Source: Mycoemilia scoparia
Lineage: Eukaryota > Kickxellomycota > Kickxellomycetes > Kickxellales > Kickxellaceae
Direction of reading: 5' to 3'
Assembly: GCA_027575805.1 (NCBI GenBank)
Contig: JANBPU010000001.1
Location: 248,001-312,000, forward strand
Length of the DNA: 64,000 bases
Both the position numbers and the translations under genes were made by a program. Below, piece after piece: positions 24,580 through 35,679 of the stretch. Within the stretch, counting starts at the first letter, position 1, and every line of letters begins with the position of its first letter. Under the pieces are notes generated by a model, which made no database searches, was not told the origin of the DNA, and was given only the letters and a program-made list of their open reading frames with translations.

Positions 24580-25461
24580 CTAGTTCTCATCATCAGATAT
24601 GTCATACTGGTTCTTGACCACCATAACAGGACAGCGGACATTCCTTAGGACAGCGCTGGAAACCGAGTTTGTTACCAGCCTATTTGAACATAGAATATAG
24701 ATGTATATGAGTCAGAAGACTGCAGCTGCTATTAACTTTACATATAAGCGTGTTAGAGAAATGTTGTATTACTTGTTGATAGCAGGACTGTCGGGCTCAC
24801 CCACAACAATCATGTCCTTTTCAGGGTAGTGCCTGCTGACATAGTTAAGGAAGACCTGGGATTCACTCCCTTCACCTCTAGCTTCCACCCACTCATGCTT
24901 AACCTACATTGAAATTGGAGTACATTTTATATATAAAATCCAATAGCCTGATTTTAGTTGCATCTTGTATACTGTTGGGATTAACATTCTCGACTTACCA
25001 AAGAAGCAAAGCGACCCAAAAAGATCTGGCACTCTCTTACATCTGCCTCGGATTCCTGCTTTATTTCTGCATTATTTTCGCTTAAAAAGTTATTTCTAGA
25101 TAGAAGAGGACAAGAGAATATGTTAATTCTGGCATATGATGCCTGGCAAGACAAAGTATATGTAGCATGAACGGACACATACATAAACCCAATCTTGGTC
25201 TTTGTATATAAGGCGACAACGAAGACTATGACCAGTCTATATTTGACTTTAAGCTTTGCGCATAGACTGCAGGCATACTCTGCGGCTGCCTTCCCTTCCA
25301 AAGTGTTGTCCATGTGGACCACAACTGTATAGGGCTTTTCGTTTCTACGTGACAAACTAATGCAATTTGACCCACCAAAGAATTAGTCATTTCAATGAAT
25401 GTCGCTATATACCACAGCATCATCGACAACCTGCATCTTTATATACTAACATTGATGCCAT
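24580..25461 (-). CDS. Universal stress protein (UspA-like) domain protein
   Basis: Small alpha/beta Usp-fold protein, usually nucleotide binding and stress related. Exons 25461-25451, 25356-25183, 25095-24999, 24903-24773 and 24679-24580 give 170 residues. Strand 1 is YTVVVHMDNTLEGKAAAEYA, with LKVKYRLVIVFVVALY for strand 2 and DMIVVGEPDSPAINKLV for the nucleotide region. The end is NSVSSAVLRNVRCPVMVVKN, close to the Usp consensus GSVS..V...CPVLVV. The ATP motif G-x2-G-x9-G-S/T is altered: GEPDSP stands in place of GSRG.S, so ATP binding is uncertain. The first coding exon is just 11 nt (ATGGCATCAAT), inferred because the next exon has no in-frame ATG upstream of the core. The 5' exon is the least certain part. 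Confidence 0.78.
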
Positions 25462-25851
25462 TATGGATGAAAATAGTAAGAAAATAGAAATAGAAAAGAT
25501 ATATGTTTCATGCTTGAGTGATTTATTAGCACTGGTCAATAAATTCTCTTTTAAATTATGGGGGTGTGCTATTCCAATGATGTAATCTGTAATTGGATTT
25601 ATGAGAGCTTATTTAAATCGAAAGAATTCTAGAAAGTAATATGAAATGTAAAGTTTAAAGATATGAAGGATAGAAATATGGGATAAATCTTGTTGTACTA
25701 TTTTTCGAAAAGATAGGGAAATTATAGTGTATGTGGCATACAGCTTCCTCTCTAGGAGTAATAAAAAGCTTAATCGTCGAAAAGATAGAGAAGTTAGGCT
25801 TGCCTCCTTATTCAACGACTCCTTTTCCGAAATTAGTTTCAAGCTCATCCT
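25462..25851. other. Spacer UspA-like gene - LRR copy 2, with partial MITE-C
   Basis: AT-rich spacer that holds the promoter of the UspA-like gene and the 3' flank of the LRR gene. It contains the short MITE-C piece at 25722-25779 and otherwise nothing recognised. Confidence 0.4.
25722..25779 (+). mobile_element. MITE-C, left part only
   Basis: TATAGTGTATGTGGCATAC followed by CTAGGAGTAATAAAAAGC and TTAATCGTCG, matching 49101-49159 at most positions. The right half seen in the other two copies is missing. Confidence 0.6.
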
Positions 25852-27399
25852 CTACTGAAATTGTATTCGAGGATTTGCGGCTATTAATTTTTCTTTTTCT
25901 TCATTACATATGGCATTTCGATGGATAGTTACCACTTTTACTCGTGGAAGAAATGAAATAATAGTATTTACCATTGCTGCCTTCATGGAATGGCTGTCGT
26001 TGTAAATAACTAACGAGTAAAGATGGCGATGCCTCAATTCCTTTGGCCAAGCATTCATATGCTCAGCTGATTCGTTTTCACTAATTCTGATAGTCAGCTC
26101 CTTTAGGAATTGGTTAGCCATAAGAAATCTTCCGGCTTTCTCTATGGATATATGGAGGTTTGATACAAACAGGTGCTCTAAATAGAGACATACCCACTCG
26201 CTCTGAGAATCCACCACTTCATCAATATCATAAAAGCTTCCACCTTGTAATGTACCAATCAATATTGTCCTTAAATTTTCAAGAGATGTAACTAGGTCAA
26301 GAAATCCGCTGCTATGTAGCCCATATCCCGCATCGGCTGTAGTCTGATAAGCAATTCCATATTCAAATATTTGGGATCGGGCTTCTAAGTAAACCAGCTC
26401 TCTGCAGCTTAGCGAAATTTCCTTTGCCAGTTGGTCATGAATAAAAGGAAGTTTAAGACATGAAAGCTTTTCGTATCTTTCCAAAAAAGACCCATTAAAT
26501 ATACCTAGTGGAAATATATTATTTCCATCCCTATCGACTATTTTTTCTACCACTAAAGAGCAAAGTATAGGGAAATGGCTGCCTTTTAGATTTAGCCTAT
26601 CATCGGCATCTACTACTTTGATTCTTGGCATATCCAGTTTTTCCAAATTCATTGTCTTCCCTGGCCTAAGCTCGCTGAATGCATCGGATAATACACTAAC
26701 CTTCAACTCTCTTAGACTAATAGAGGAACTTTGAAGGCATTTGAAAAACATTGCATCGGCAAAAACGGTGGTTAGCTCTAGCCTGTGGAGATATCTTGTA
26801 CAGGGAACTAGATAATTGAAGGCACTTTTATAGAAAGTTTCCCTTGAGTGATAAAGCTCCTTATTATATTCTACATTGAGAATATCTATAATACTCGAAT
26901 GTTTGACATTTAAGACCAAGTTATTAAAGCGTGTATTGCAGCTCGACATTGCTTTAAAGATTTCATCCAGGTCTTCCATAGCTATTGTCACTCTAAACGT
27001 TTTTATTTGTGGGACATGCTTGTATATCTGACTAAAGATAAAGGTGAAATCTATAGTATCTCTGATAAATATATCCAGTTGGGATAGGTTAGGCCACCCC
27101 AAAGAAATTATCTGGGATGTTAGTTCTTCTTTTGAAGGTTCTGTTTTGGATTCCTCTGCGCAAGTCTTTGGGATATTTCCTACTATGGATAAATGTCTGA
27201 TGATATCTTTTTGTGGGATGGTAGTGTTAGGAACACCCCACTTTATATTCCATAAGAGATTAGAATGCTTAATGCATTGAATAATATAATTATATTCTTC
27301 AAGTTCCTCAGGGAACCTTAGCTTCTCGATACTTTGTTCTGTTTCTAACACATATCGTATAATATGACTCTTGTATTCAAAAGGGAGAGAATTCATCAT
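25852..27399 (-). CDS. Leucine-rich-repeat (F-box-like) protein, copy 2
   Basis: Single-exon gene of 515 codons, starting at the first of two adjacent ATGs. N-terminal MMNSLPFEYKSHIIRYVLE resembles the F-box opening (LP.E....I..Y) and sits at the F-box position. It then shows irregular LRRs (LDMPRIKVVD, LSCLKLPFI, LVYLEARSQI, LKELTIRIS). The C-terminal unit LPRVKVVTIHRNAICNEEKE aligns with the end of the 14.5 kb LRR gene, and SLGWPNLSQLDIF aligns with KLGWPNVRRLEIL there. Identity is low overall, so the two are old paralogues. Role unknown; SCF receptor function is only a suggestion. Confidence 0.75.
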   Translation of the reverse strand: MMNSLPFEYKSHIIRYVLETEQSIEKLRFPEELEEYNYIIQCIKHSNLLWNIKWGVPNTTIPQKDIIRHLSIVGNIPKTCAEESKTEPSKEELTSQIISLGWPNLSQLDIFIRDTIDFTFIFSQIYKHVPQIKTFRVTIAMEDLDEIFKAMSSCNTRFNNLVLNVKHSSIIDILNVEYNKELYHSRETFYKSAFNYLVPCTRYLHRLELTTVFADAMFFKCLQSSSISLRELKVSVLSDAFSELRPGKTMNLEKLDMPRIKVVDADDRLNLKGSHFPILCSLVVEKIVDRDGNNIFPLGIFNGSFLERYEKLSCLKLPFIHDQLAKEISLSCRELVYLEARSQIFEYGIAYQTTADAGYGLHSSGFLDLVTSLENLRTILIGTLQGGSFYDIDEVVDSQSEWVCLYLEHLFVSNLHISIEKAGRFLMANQFLKELTIRISENESAEHMNAWPKELRHRHLYSLVIYNDSHSMKAAMVNTIISFLPRVKVVTIHRNAICNEEKEKLIAANPRIQFQ

Positions 27400-27924
27400 A
27401 TAAGATATTTATATAAAAATTGTAAAGCAAGAAAATACCAAGAGTACACAAAAAAATACTTAAGTCAAACATCTAGCTTAACGCTCGTCCAACAACCTAA
27501 ACTTTCCTGAAAGAGGCTGACGAGATTGATATTTAATGCTTTCCTTTTCTAGTTGCTGGATTGTAAAAGTGTGCACTAGTTATCAAGTACATCTATGATT
27601 ACACTGATATAGATTCTAGAGCAACTAAAAATAATGGATTTTATCATTATCGAATAGAAGTGGTTTAATAGCAGCACCAAATCAAAAATGCTAAAAATTG
27701 AGCCTCACACTGTATTCAAAAAAATCCCGGAATGACTAGTATTTAAAGTAATCTCTACAATTACAATATTAGGGTAGTTGCTTTTGAAGAGTACCCATTT
27801 ACTAACAAATGATGACCACCCATTTGGGTAGGATTGCCTCTCCCTATAATCGTTGGCCACCAAAAGGGACCCTTCAAATATTATTACTCATTTACAAAAA
27901 AGCCTTCTGAAAAAGAGTATAAAA
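27400..27924. other. Spacer LRR copy 2 / ADH, with MITE-A copy
   Basis: 525 bp between the LRR gene's start and the ADH stop; both genes are on the minus strand. The ADH-proximal part is occupied by a MITE-A copy (27782-27878). The remainder is AT-rich with no recognised content. Confidence 0.4.
27782..27878 (-). mobile_element. MITE-A copy
   Basis: Ends are TTTTGAAGAGTACC on the left and GGGACCCTTCAAA on the right. The inverse strand shows the family core TTTTGGTGGCCAACGATTAT followed by AGGG and AAATGGGTGG. It lies about 45 bp downstream of the ADH stop codon. No perfect target duplication is visible. Confidence 0.72.
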
Positions 27925-28977
27925 CTAGTTTTCCAACACTACACGGTAACGAACTTTACCATCACGGACACGCTGGATTCCCTCGTTTACCTTCTCCATT
28001 GGGAGCTTTTCAATGACGGGCTTGATGTTGTGCTTGGAGGCAAATTCAAGCGCGCTCTTGAGGTCGTTAATACCGCCAATAAGTGATCCACCAAAGTAAA
28101 CTGAGCCCAGAATAAGCGAGCCAGGGTTGAGTTCGATCTTATTCTCGGGAAGTGCCAAGAGGCAAATCTTTCCCCTAAGATCCATCCACCTGGAGAACTG
28201 GGTGTAGTCGTTGGACCTGGCGTTGGATGTGATGAATAGATGGTCCAGCGACTTTTCAGCTTTAGCGAGATCATCCTCTTTCTTGATGTTGATAAACCTG
28301 GTTGCGCCTAATTTAAAGCACTCCTCTTTCTTATTGTCTGATGAAGAAAATGCAGTAACCTCGCAACCGAGGGCTCGAGCATACTGGAGGGCAAGATGAC
28401 CAAGGCCACCAATGCCAACAACACCAACACGGTCTCCCTTCTTCACACCGTTGTGGATCATGGGAGTAAATACAGTAACACCAGCGCACATGAGAGAAGC
28501 AGCATACTGAGGCTCAATGTTGGATGGGATGGGTATGACATAGTTGGCATCAACACGTACAGCTTCCGCATAGCCTCCTTGGGCATTCTCGCCATCGGAA
28601 TATTTGGCATTATAGGTAAACACACCCTTGGGGCAGTGAGGGTCCATGTCTATGCTACAAGCCTTGCAGTCCTTTTGAAGACAGGCAAAGACTTGGGCAC
28701 CAACGCCAACGGTTTGTCCAATGTCCAAGTTGGAGACCTTTTCGCCCTTTGTGATGACCTTTCCGATAATTTCGTGTCCTACAATAGCTGGGTAAGTAGT
28801 AGGTCCCCAGCCGGAGTCGATGGTGTGAAGGTCAGAGCCGCAGATACCACAGAACTGGATCTGGATTTCGACATCATTAGGACCTAGCGGGCGTGGAACA
28901 TAAGACCATGGCTCAACAGGACCTTCCGCCTTCATGGCAGCCCAGCCATGGATAGGACTGATCTTTCCTTCGACCAT
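27925..28977 (-). CDS. NADP-dependent zinc alcohol dehydrogenase (ADH6/cinnamyl-alcohol type)
   Basis: Medium-chain dehydrogenase reducing aldehydes with NADPH, similar to yeast Adh6. Intronless, 350 residues. Catalytic zinc ligands lie in GICGSDLH and GHE. The segment VGVGAQVFACLQKDCKACSI carries the first three of four structural-zinc cysteines and the fourth is in DPHCPKG; in Adh6 the first two cysteines are separated by two residues, here by four. The Rossmann motif is GVVGIGGLGHLALQYA, and SSSDNKKE after the second strand fits NADP preference, as in the SRSSRK of Adh6. The C-terminus GKVRYRVVLEN fits the family. The longer upstream region has the only promoter space. A MITE-A copy lies just past the stop. 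Confidence 0.93.
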   Translation of the reverse strand: MVEGKISPIHGWAAMKAEGPVEPWSYVPRPLGPNDVEIQIQFCGICGSDLHTIDSGWGPTTYPAIVGHEIIGKVITKGEKVSNLDIGQTVGVGAQVFACLQKDCKACSIDMDPHCPKGVFTYNAKYSDGENAQGGYAEAVRVDANYVIPIPSNIEPQYAASLMCAGVTVFTPMIHNGVKKGDRVGVVGIGGLGHLALQYARALGCEVTAFSSSDNKKEECFKLGATRFINIKKEDDLAKAEKSLDHLFITSNARSNDYTQFSRWMDLRGKICLLALPENKIELNPGSLILGSVYFGGSLIGGINDLKSALEFASKHNIKPVIEKLPMEKVNEGIQRVRDGKVRYRVVLEN

Positions 28978-29652
28978 ATTGTATAGTGACTGTTAAATGA
29001 GAATATATATATATATATGTGTGTGTATATGATTTGGGTGTAAAATCACTGAAGTCAGGCGAGAGAGTGGGCTCTATTATATACCCTGAAGAATAGCCTG
29101 ATACCAACGTTGTTAGTAATATGGCCATGACTTTCTTCCAACACCCAACACATCTCTAATTTAAAATTATTAGCCCCCTAACTCCAGCCCAAAAATTTAA
29201 CCAGTCTGACCATAGCTCCTAAAACGGACGTCACACTTTCCAGATCGGACAACCTTTAAGAGGCTAGCGCCGTGATGTGTCAGCACCAATGGTATATGTC
29301 GCTTCTACCATGCGAAATCCAGATCTGAGATTCATAGGCTGTTATCCTAAAGGCGACAGATAATCAACATCATTGATCACCCCAGGCATTTATGTGGCAT
29401 TAAAGTCGATGGTGTTAACGTACTGCGGAGGCGTTGTACTTTCCAATGTTATTCTCTTTATCATCACTTGTTACTGTTACAATGATTTTCTATAGTTCAA
29501 CGACGTCCTTGATCAATTATGCATCTAATAAAAGACTCAAGAGTCAATAATGTATTAAATAATGTTCTTACATGTCAAATTTACACATACCCATAACTAT
29601 GAATATTTTTATATGTATCACAAGTGTGCCTTTGACAAGTTAATAAAAAGGT

Positions 29653-29686
<34 letters not shown>

Positions 29687-29805
29687 TTGTGAAGAGGGGC
29701 TAATAGCACTATGGATTGTATAGGCAAAGTGCGAGTATCATGTAGGTTGCGCTTGTATTTTGCCAGCTTATTAAACTAAGCATAAATTTCAGAGTATTCA
29801 ATAAG
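28978..29805. promoter_or_regulatory. Divergent intergenic region ADH / TRAPPC10
   Basis: 828 bp between divergent starts. It holds AT-rich tracts near 29006-29032 and a long AT dinucleotide run at about 29656-29683. No gene is recognised. It should hold both promoters. Confidence 0.45.
29656..29683 (+). repeat. (AT)n microsatellite
   Basis: A run of about 28 bases of alternating A and T upstream of TRAPPC10, seen directly. Confidence 0.85.
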
Positions 29806-32800
29806 ATGTTATACCAATATGTAGACGAGGATCACTACAGAGTGTGGCCGCTGATCAAAGATGATTTCAGCTCAAGGTTACCATTAAAAAACATGTGGTG
29901 GGAACGAAATATGTACCATTCTAGAAGTCGCCTTGACCATCTAGATGTGGAAATGGTCCCTCTCAAGAGCATTTCAAGAGCAATGGCTCCAGGGCAAAGC
30001 ACGGAAAATCGGCCACTTGTTCATCTTTATTTCTTGGAAGGTCAAGTAAGCGTGTCTATATTGGCGGGCATCAGGAGCTTTGGGCAGAAATTGTGTATAA
30101 AGGAACATATGAATATACATGTATTTTATTCTGCATGCTCTTTGATGAATTGTATAGGATGTTGATGTCCAAGCGTACAAGGATGTTATAAAACCACGGT
30201 TAGAAAAGTGGGTCAACAAGGTTAAGTCGAAGCAAGACGAAGAGTGGCTTATAGTATATATTGGTAAAAAGGATGATCAGCTTCAGACTGCTGCATCAAG
30301 ACTGTTTTCAATAAATACGACAGTGTTTGAGAGAGTTAGGGCAGATTTCCAGCCAAAAAGCGACAATGACCATGTTATACTACTTCAAGAAGACGATGAG
30401 GGGTGGGTCAATTTTATCAGAGTGTTAAAAAACATGATAATTAGCAGTGTTGAGAGCCAATTCACAACTCTGTATACATACATTCGGCAGCTTGATTCGA
30501 ATAGGCTTGTCCCAGGCTGGAACTACTGCAGATTCTTCATACTGAAGGAAAGTCTTATAAATCTGTACGATATGATGAATCTTTATGACGAAGCACTCAA
30601 GCAATATGATGAGCTTGATGCAGTGTTCAACCAAATAATGGAAGCAAAGAAGTTGTCATGGTTTACAAAATTTGGTGGCACTGACCCAGGAGATGACAAC
30701 ACAGACCTGCTTAACTTGGATAAAAAGAACTACCGAAAGGATATAATCGAAAACAAGATCATGCTGTTTGACTTCCTCATTTACTTGTTCGGAAGTCAAT
30801 GCAGGCTTATATTGAAGATGGGACAGCCGCTCGAGCTTTCCAAGCGTGCCAAAAAGTTCCTTACCCTGATGACCAAGATAATAAAGGACATTGATACCGG
30901 CTTGTCGCTAGCCTTCATATCTGTGTGGTCATTCAATACATGCATGAATATTGTTGACATAATCGAAGGATTTCCAGTATCCAGTCTGGCTTCTGGTCCA
31001 TCTGAGATTGAGCTTTCGATAAGAAAGGCAGAGCTTCTCAACCACGCTCGATACCAACTGCTGATAATAGGCACCCTCTCGGGGCGACTGCCGCGGGACT
31101 ACCTAGATGGAATGGCCATATTCAATGAAATCCCATTCCCATTTCCTGTTTGTCTTGACGAGCCTTCCCCAAATCCAGATGACCCGGGAGGCCGCGACTT
31201 GGTCTCCGCTGGCAAAGGGTTCAAATTCATCTCGAGCCCATTGTTGTCGGATACAGTTTCCAGTGACCAGGCTTTTGACCAAGTATATGAGAAAATATTG
31301 CGCCAGGCCGCATCATATTCTATCGAGTGTGGACGGAAGCGGGTAGCAAATATGCTAAAGGCTGATGTTGCTCGAATTCTCATGCTTAGAGGAAAGTTTT
31401 CTGAGGCACAAAGTATGCTCAAGCCACTGATACCCAGATACAATCCAAAACACTGGACACCGATATACACAGAGTGGCTGCAATGTGTAGCTATTTGTGA
31501 AAAGGGCATGGGCGACTTTGAAAACTACATATCCTCTATTCATATTCTTCTCATTGCCTCTGATGCCAAAAGTATATATCAGAAACAGTTTCTAGAGGCT
31601 TCTAAAGAATTGCGCCCACCAGGTGCTGCATTTGCAAATTCTCCTTTGTTTATATTCAAATCCATCGGATCAGGCCAATCTGTTGATTCTAATAGTGTGA
31701 AGGTAGTTCTGTATTCGCATTTCAGAAATGATGTCGCTATAGACATGATAAAAGCCAAGCTTGAAAGATCAGGCCAAAATCCCGTCCTACTATTCAAGGA
31801 GAATGATGTTGAGCTAAAGAGTGGTGAAAACACAGTTATTCTGCATTGCAAGGTAAAAGGAATATGCCACTTTTATGTTCCGAAAAATAAGTACTTTATT
31901 GATATTTAATTCTATACATATGTGGTTATAGAATGTCACTTGTACTGGGTTCTTCAAGATGAAGGAACTCGAAATATGCATTGGCAACGTCAAGTTCATT
32001 TATTATAACGCCAACGTCGGAGATTCATCAATCATACGGCTCGACAGGAATCCATCTAACATTTCGGCCGAAATATTTCCAATTTGGCCATGTAAGTCTA
32101 TTGTTGTATATTTTTACATGATATATGCATATCTAATATTTGATATTGACCCGATTGGACACTATATATTTAGCCATAGATGCAAATAGTGGGCTGAAAT
32201 TAATTTTGAAGGCAAACAAGCAAAAAATTGAGAGTGGAACAGTTTGCTTGTTAGATGAAAATAAAGTGCCGCTTTTAACGCGTGGCTCTAAAATACTTGA
32301 AATCCGAACTAGTAGTGATGGAAACACTGGTAAGTTTAACCCGAAATTTACAATACATTGGAATAAATAGATTTGCCAACGTTGTGTATATCCTTTTTTA
32401 AAATTCTTAGATGACAAACAAAAGCATCCTGATATGTCTAATCTTGATGGTACTATTGATTTGCCAGCAATGGAGCCTGGGAGTCAAATTGTATTCCGCA
32501 TTTCATTGGGGACATTGTTGTCTGTCAAGGTTGTTAATGCTTATATCGAGTACAACTCTGGTGGTGATAAATGCTTGTTCTATGACAATTTTATGGTGTC
32601 ATTCTCGCTTCCATTTGACGTAAAATTTGAAAGTGTTATACTTCAGGACCGGTAAGTAACATTGCATAGATTACTGCTAATGCATTAGTATATGGAATTT
32701 ACCTATCTGTTTTATTTCTCATTAAAGAGAGGTCGTAAAACTCACACTACTTCCAAGATCTGTTCTGCCCATCAAGATTTCGGATCCTCAGATCGTGTCA

Positions 32801-34146
32801 GGTGAAGGGTATAATGCCAACATCGTCTCTGATGCGCAAGAAATTTACGTTGTATGTAAAACAGCCATCATATAAATGATAAAGATTTTTACCCATGATT
32901 TTACTAAAATGTTGCTTTTAAATATCTAGAGCGATGGAGTGAAATGGAACCATAAAATATATTTCGAACTCATATCTAAAAACGAAACCCAAAAAACTCT
33001 AAAATCAATGATACCTATATCATTTGGCTACAATCCCTATGCTGAAGGTAATTAGGTACTACAGCTTTTACTGTTTGTCTGATTTCGTAATGACCGTACT
33101 AAAAACACAGCCACATGTTCTTTTTAGAGCAACTTTGTAAAAAAGTTAGCAACAAGATTAACGAGCTAGCGACAAAGTACAACATTGCATATATAAAGCA
33201 TTTTCTCGAAAGGCTTGCATTGTTCCATATAAAACATACATTGACCGTATCACAAAATGGAGCGATGTTGTACGTAAATTTCTTGCCGTTTGACGAAAGC
33301 ATAAAGAAGGCACTGAAATACGAGTCTCCGGCAAGCAGAAAAGCAGCACATAAAATTCTGGATGAGCTTTATAATGTAAGTGCATCTATAGCGTATAAGA
33401 CTTGAGGTTAGACAGAGTAACACTGGATTGACATACTTTATTTATGTGGAATATCTATAGGAAATAAATGGATCAGAGATCGCTCAGGACACAAAAAAGA
33501 CGGGCTCTGCTGTTGATGTTTTACATGTTGGATATAAAATAGAACCAGTAGTAAGTACATGAACAAATATACTACACATTTATATTTGGTCAGAATAAAC
33601 TAACAAAGTAACTGTATTATATTAAAGGTTGCAACTGATGTCCATATGTCTGCTGAGCCAGCTGAAAGGTGTTACGTTGGCGAGCTAGTGAATATCAAGC
33701 TGGACCTAACGCCTTTCACCCTCTGGGGAGCTAATTGTCCCCTTTACAATGACATTGTTGATAACAGAGAGCTGGCTTGCTTGGATCTTATTGTCCACGT
33801 CCAGGCAGACGAAAAGAAATGCATTATAATTTCTCCACCAAAGATGACCTTGAGAACAAAAGTTGGGGAGACTGCTACTTTAAAGGTTGGTGCAATACCC
33901 CAAAGCGCAGGAGAATTCCCGGTACCAAATGTCACCTGTGAGCTGTTGATTCCACAACCAGAGACCAAGGCTTTATGCCATGTAAGTAATGACACTGATA
34001 CTACGAAGAGCACGGATGATACTAATTCTCCAAGAAGCGAATTGCACAATACATGGAAGCCCTTGCAGGTCATAAAACTCAAAAAGCATCAGTTCCCAGC
34101 AGTGCTTTCGAATCCATACCAGGAAATTAACCCCTATGGCCCGTGA
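29806..34146 (+). CDS. TRAPPC10: TRAPPC10/Trs130, subunit of TRAPP II
   Basis: Large TRAPP II subunit, which supports Rab11/Ypt31 activation at the trans-Golgi. Ten exons: 29806-30045, 30158-31852, 31932-32091, 32174-32329, 32411-32651, 32728-32851, 32930-33047, 33128-33375, 33461-33550, 33628-34146, totalling 1,196 residues, close to human TRAPPC10 (1,259). The N-terminal ~80 residues (SRLPLKNMWWERNMYHSRSR) and the helical block GWNYCRFFILKESLINLYDM, YDEALKQYDELDAVF match human (GWSFCKFFLLKEELAF, ALVQYDELDALF). The C-terminal half is beta-rich, as expected for the TRAPPC10 Ig-like region. All splice junctions are GT-AG and close in frame. The C-terminus WKPLQVIKLKKHQFPAVLSN ends at a clear stop. 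High confidence of family, moderate confidence of every junction. Confidence 0.92.
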
Positions 34147-34495
34147 AATCTATTAATTTCATTTATTTATATGAATGGCAAAGCTCTGAACATTCAAGTA
34201 TAGCAACTAAAACATTTCCATTATCCTGTAATCTCATAATATGTGGCCAGTCTACTATATGCCTGAGTCCAAGCAATATTATAGTTGATAACAATAAATA
34301 GTATAATTTTCTACTAATATGTAATATCCTTACATCACCAAATGTGGTTAAAATTTATCCTATGGCAAACAAAGGTATGTTTTGGGAATGACATTATGTG
34401 TCATACTTTCTATAATGTACACCACCCTGCTTATGTATCTATGTATGTATACCCTGCCAGGGAAAGACTTGGAATATGAATGCTGACTCTCTTCG

Positions 34496-35510
34496 TTAGT
34501 AATACGACCGGATTTTTTCCTTTCTTCGATTAACATTATCAGTCTCAATTTTGTGCTTGCCCCTGTGTTGGGCATTGTTAGTCGCTGGATCATAGAACCC
34601 TTGTTCAACATGGTGAGTTATTGAATCAAGCACCCTTGCTTTTCGACGAAATAATGATATGACAAGTGCTTTGAGACCAGGGATCAGCATATTAAAATTC
34701 CTTGACCACCATTCGCGATTGTATGCTATGTGTTGCGCCCGATTTCTCTGTAGATAGTCTTTATAAAACTCGGAAAGATCTTCTGGATCCATGTTACCCC
34801 TCTCCTCGATAGCTAAAGACAAGAAATGTGTGAAGCAGTGGTCATTATAAAATGAAGTTAGACAGCTGGAGGATATGTGAGAATGTGAACCCAGATATAT
34901 AATGCGTACCTTTCTTTTCAAAAAGTAGCTTCTCTTGTGAAAACTTTGTATTATTTTCTTTCCAAAAATTGTGGTTAAATTTGTGTGCCTCGTCACGGAG
35001 TGTTCTATATTCGAGCTCCTAAATGGATCAAGCAACATTGTCATATCCTTTTAGCTATAGTCAATATTAATGGTATGAGTTGCCTTATATACAAACTCTA
35101 ACTTTAACTTACGGGTTTAGTTTCATCTGATGGAATATAGAATTTCGCTGGTCTTAGATTGCTTACTGGATCAGGTCTTCCGACTAACAGTTCTCCAGGA
35201 AATAAAGATCCCGGATTCATATCATTTTTAGGGATTTTACCACTTTCTAGTGGTTCTGTTGCTTTATCATTCACGGTCCCTATTAGAAGCCCCAATTTTG
35301 TTATCAACCAAAGCTTACATTCTGTTGTATGTCATTAGACACACAAATGCACTTAAATAGCAATAATTTCCCATGAAATGAAAAAGGCACTTAATAGCGT
35401 TGCTTACTTTGAACCAATCCTGTTATAAAACCACGATATATATCGTGATGCTTTACAGGCCTGAACGATACTTTTGCTCCATGGCTACGAAAATAGGTTA
35501 AAGACAGCAT
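34496..35510 (-). CDS. COA8: Cytochrome c oxidase assembly factor COA8 (APOPT1)
   Basis: COA8 protects cytochrome oxidase assembly in the mitochondrial matrix under oxidative stress. Exons 35510-35408, 35321-35113, 35018-34910 and 34812-34496 give 245 residues. The start MLSLTYFRSHGAKVSFRPVK is basic, with no acidic residues in the first 20, and looks like a mitochondrial presequence. The signature GRPDPVSNLRPAKFYIPSDE matches GPPDKYSNLRPVHFYIP in human, EAHKFNHNFWKENNTKFSQE matches the NQQFWANQNLTFSKEK region, and EDLSEFYKDYLQRNRAQHIA with NREWWSRNFNM the [27 protein letters not shown] block. The C-terminal ~55 residues have no human counterpart. COA8 is widely lost in yeasts. The TRAPPC10 stop is 350 bp away on the other strand. 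Confidence 0.9.
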
Positions 35511-35679
35511 GGCATAATAGAGAGTTGAAGATCAAAGGCCTTATTCTATATATTTCAAATTTACATAAATGGCCAAATGGCCTCATCTTTGATCTGATAA
35601 CTGATTCGTTGATTATAATCCCAGCTTCTTGTGGACAGTGAACTTTGTTATAAACCTATCATGACATACTCACAAAGAT

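Noticed and set aside
25226..25429. Start of the UspA-like gene at 25429 in another frame
   Set aside because: That frame disrupts the YTVVVHMD strand. The short first exon at 25461-25451 gives the correct frame.
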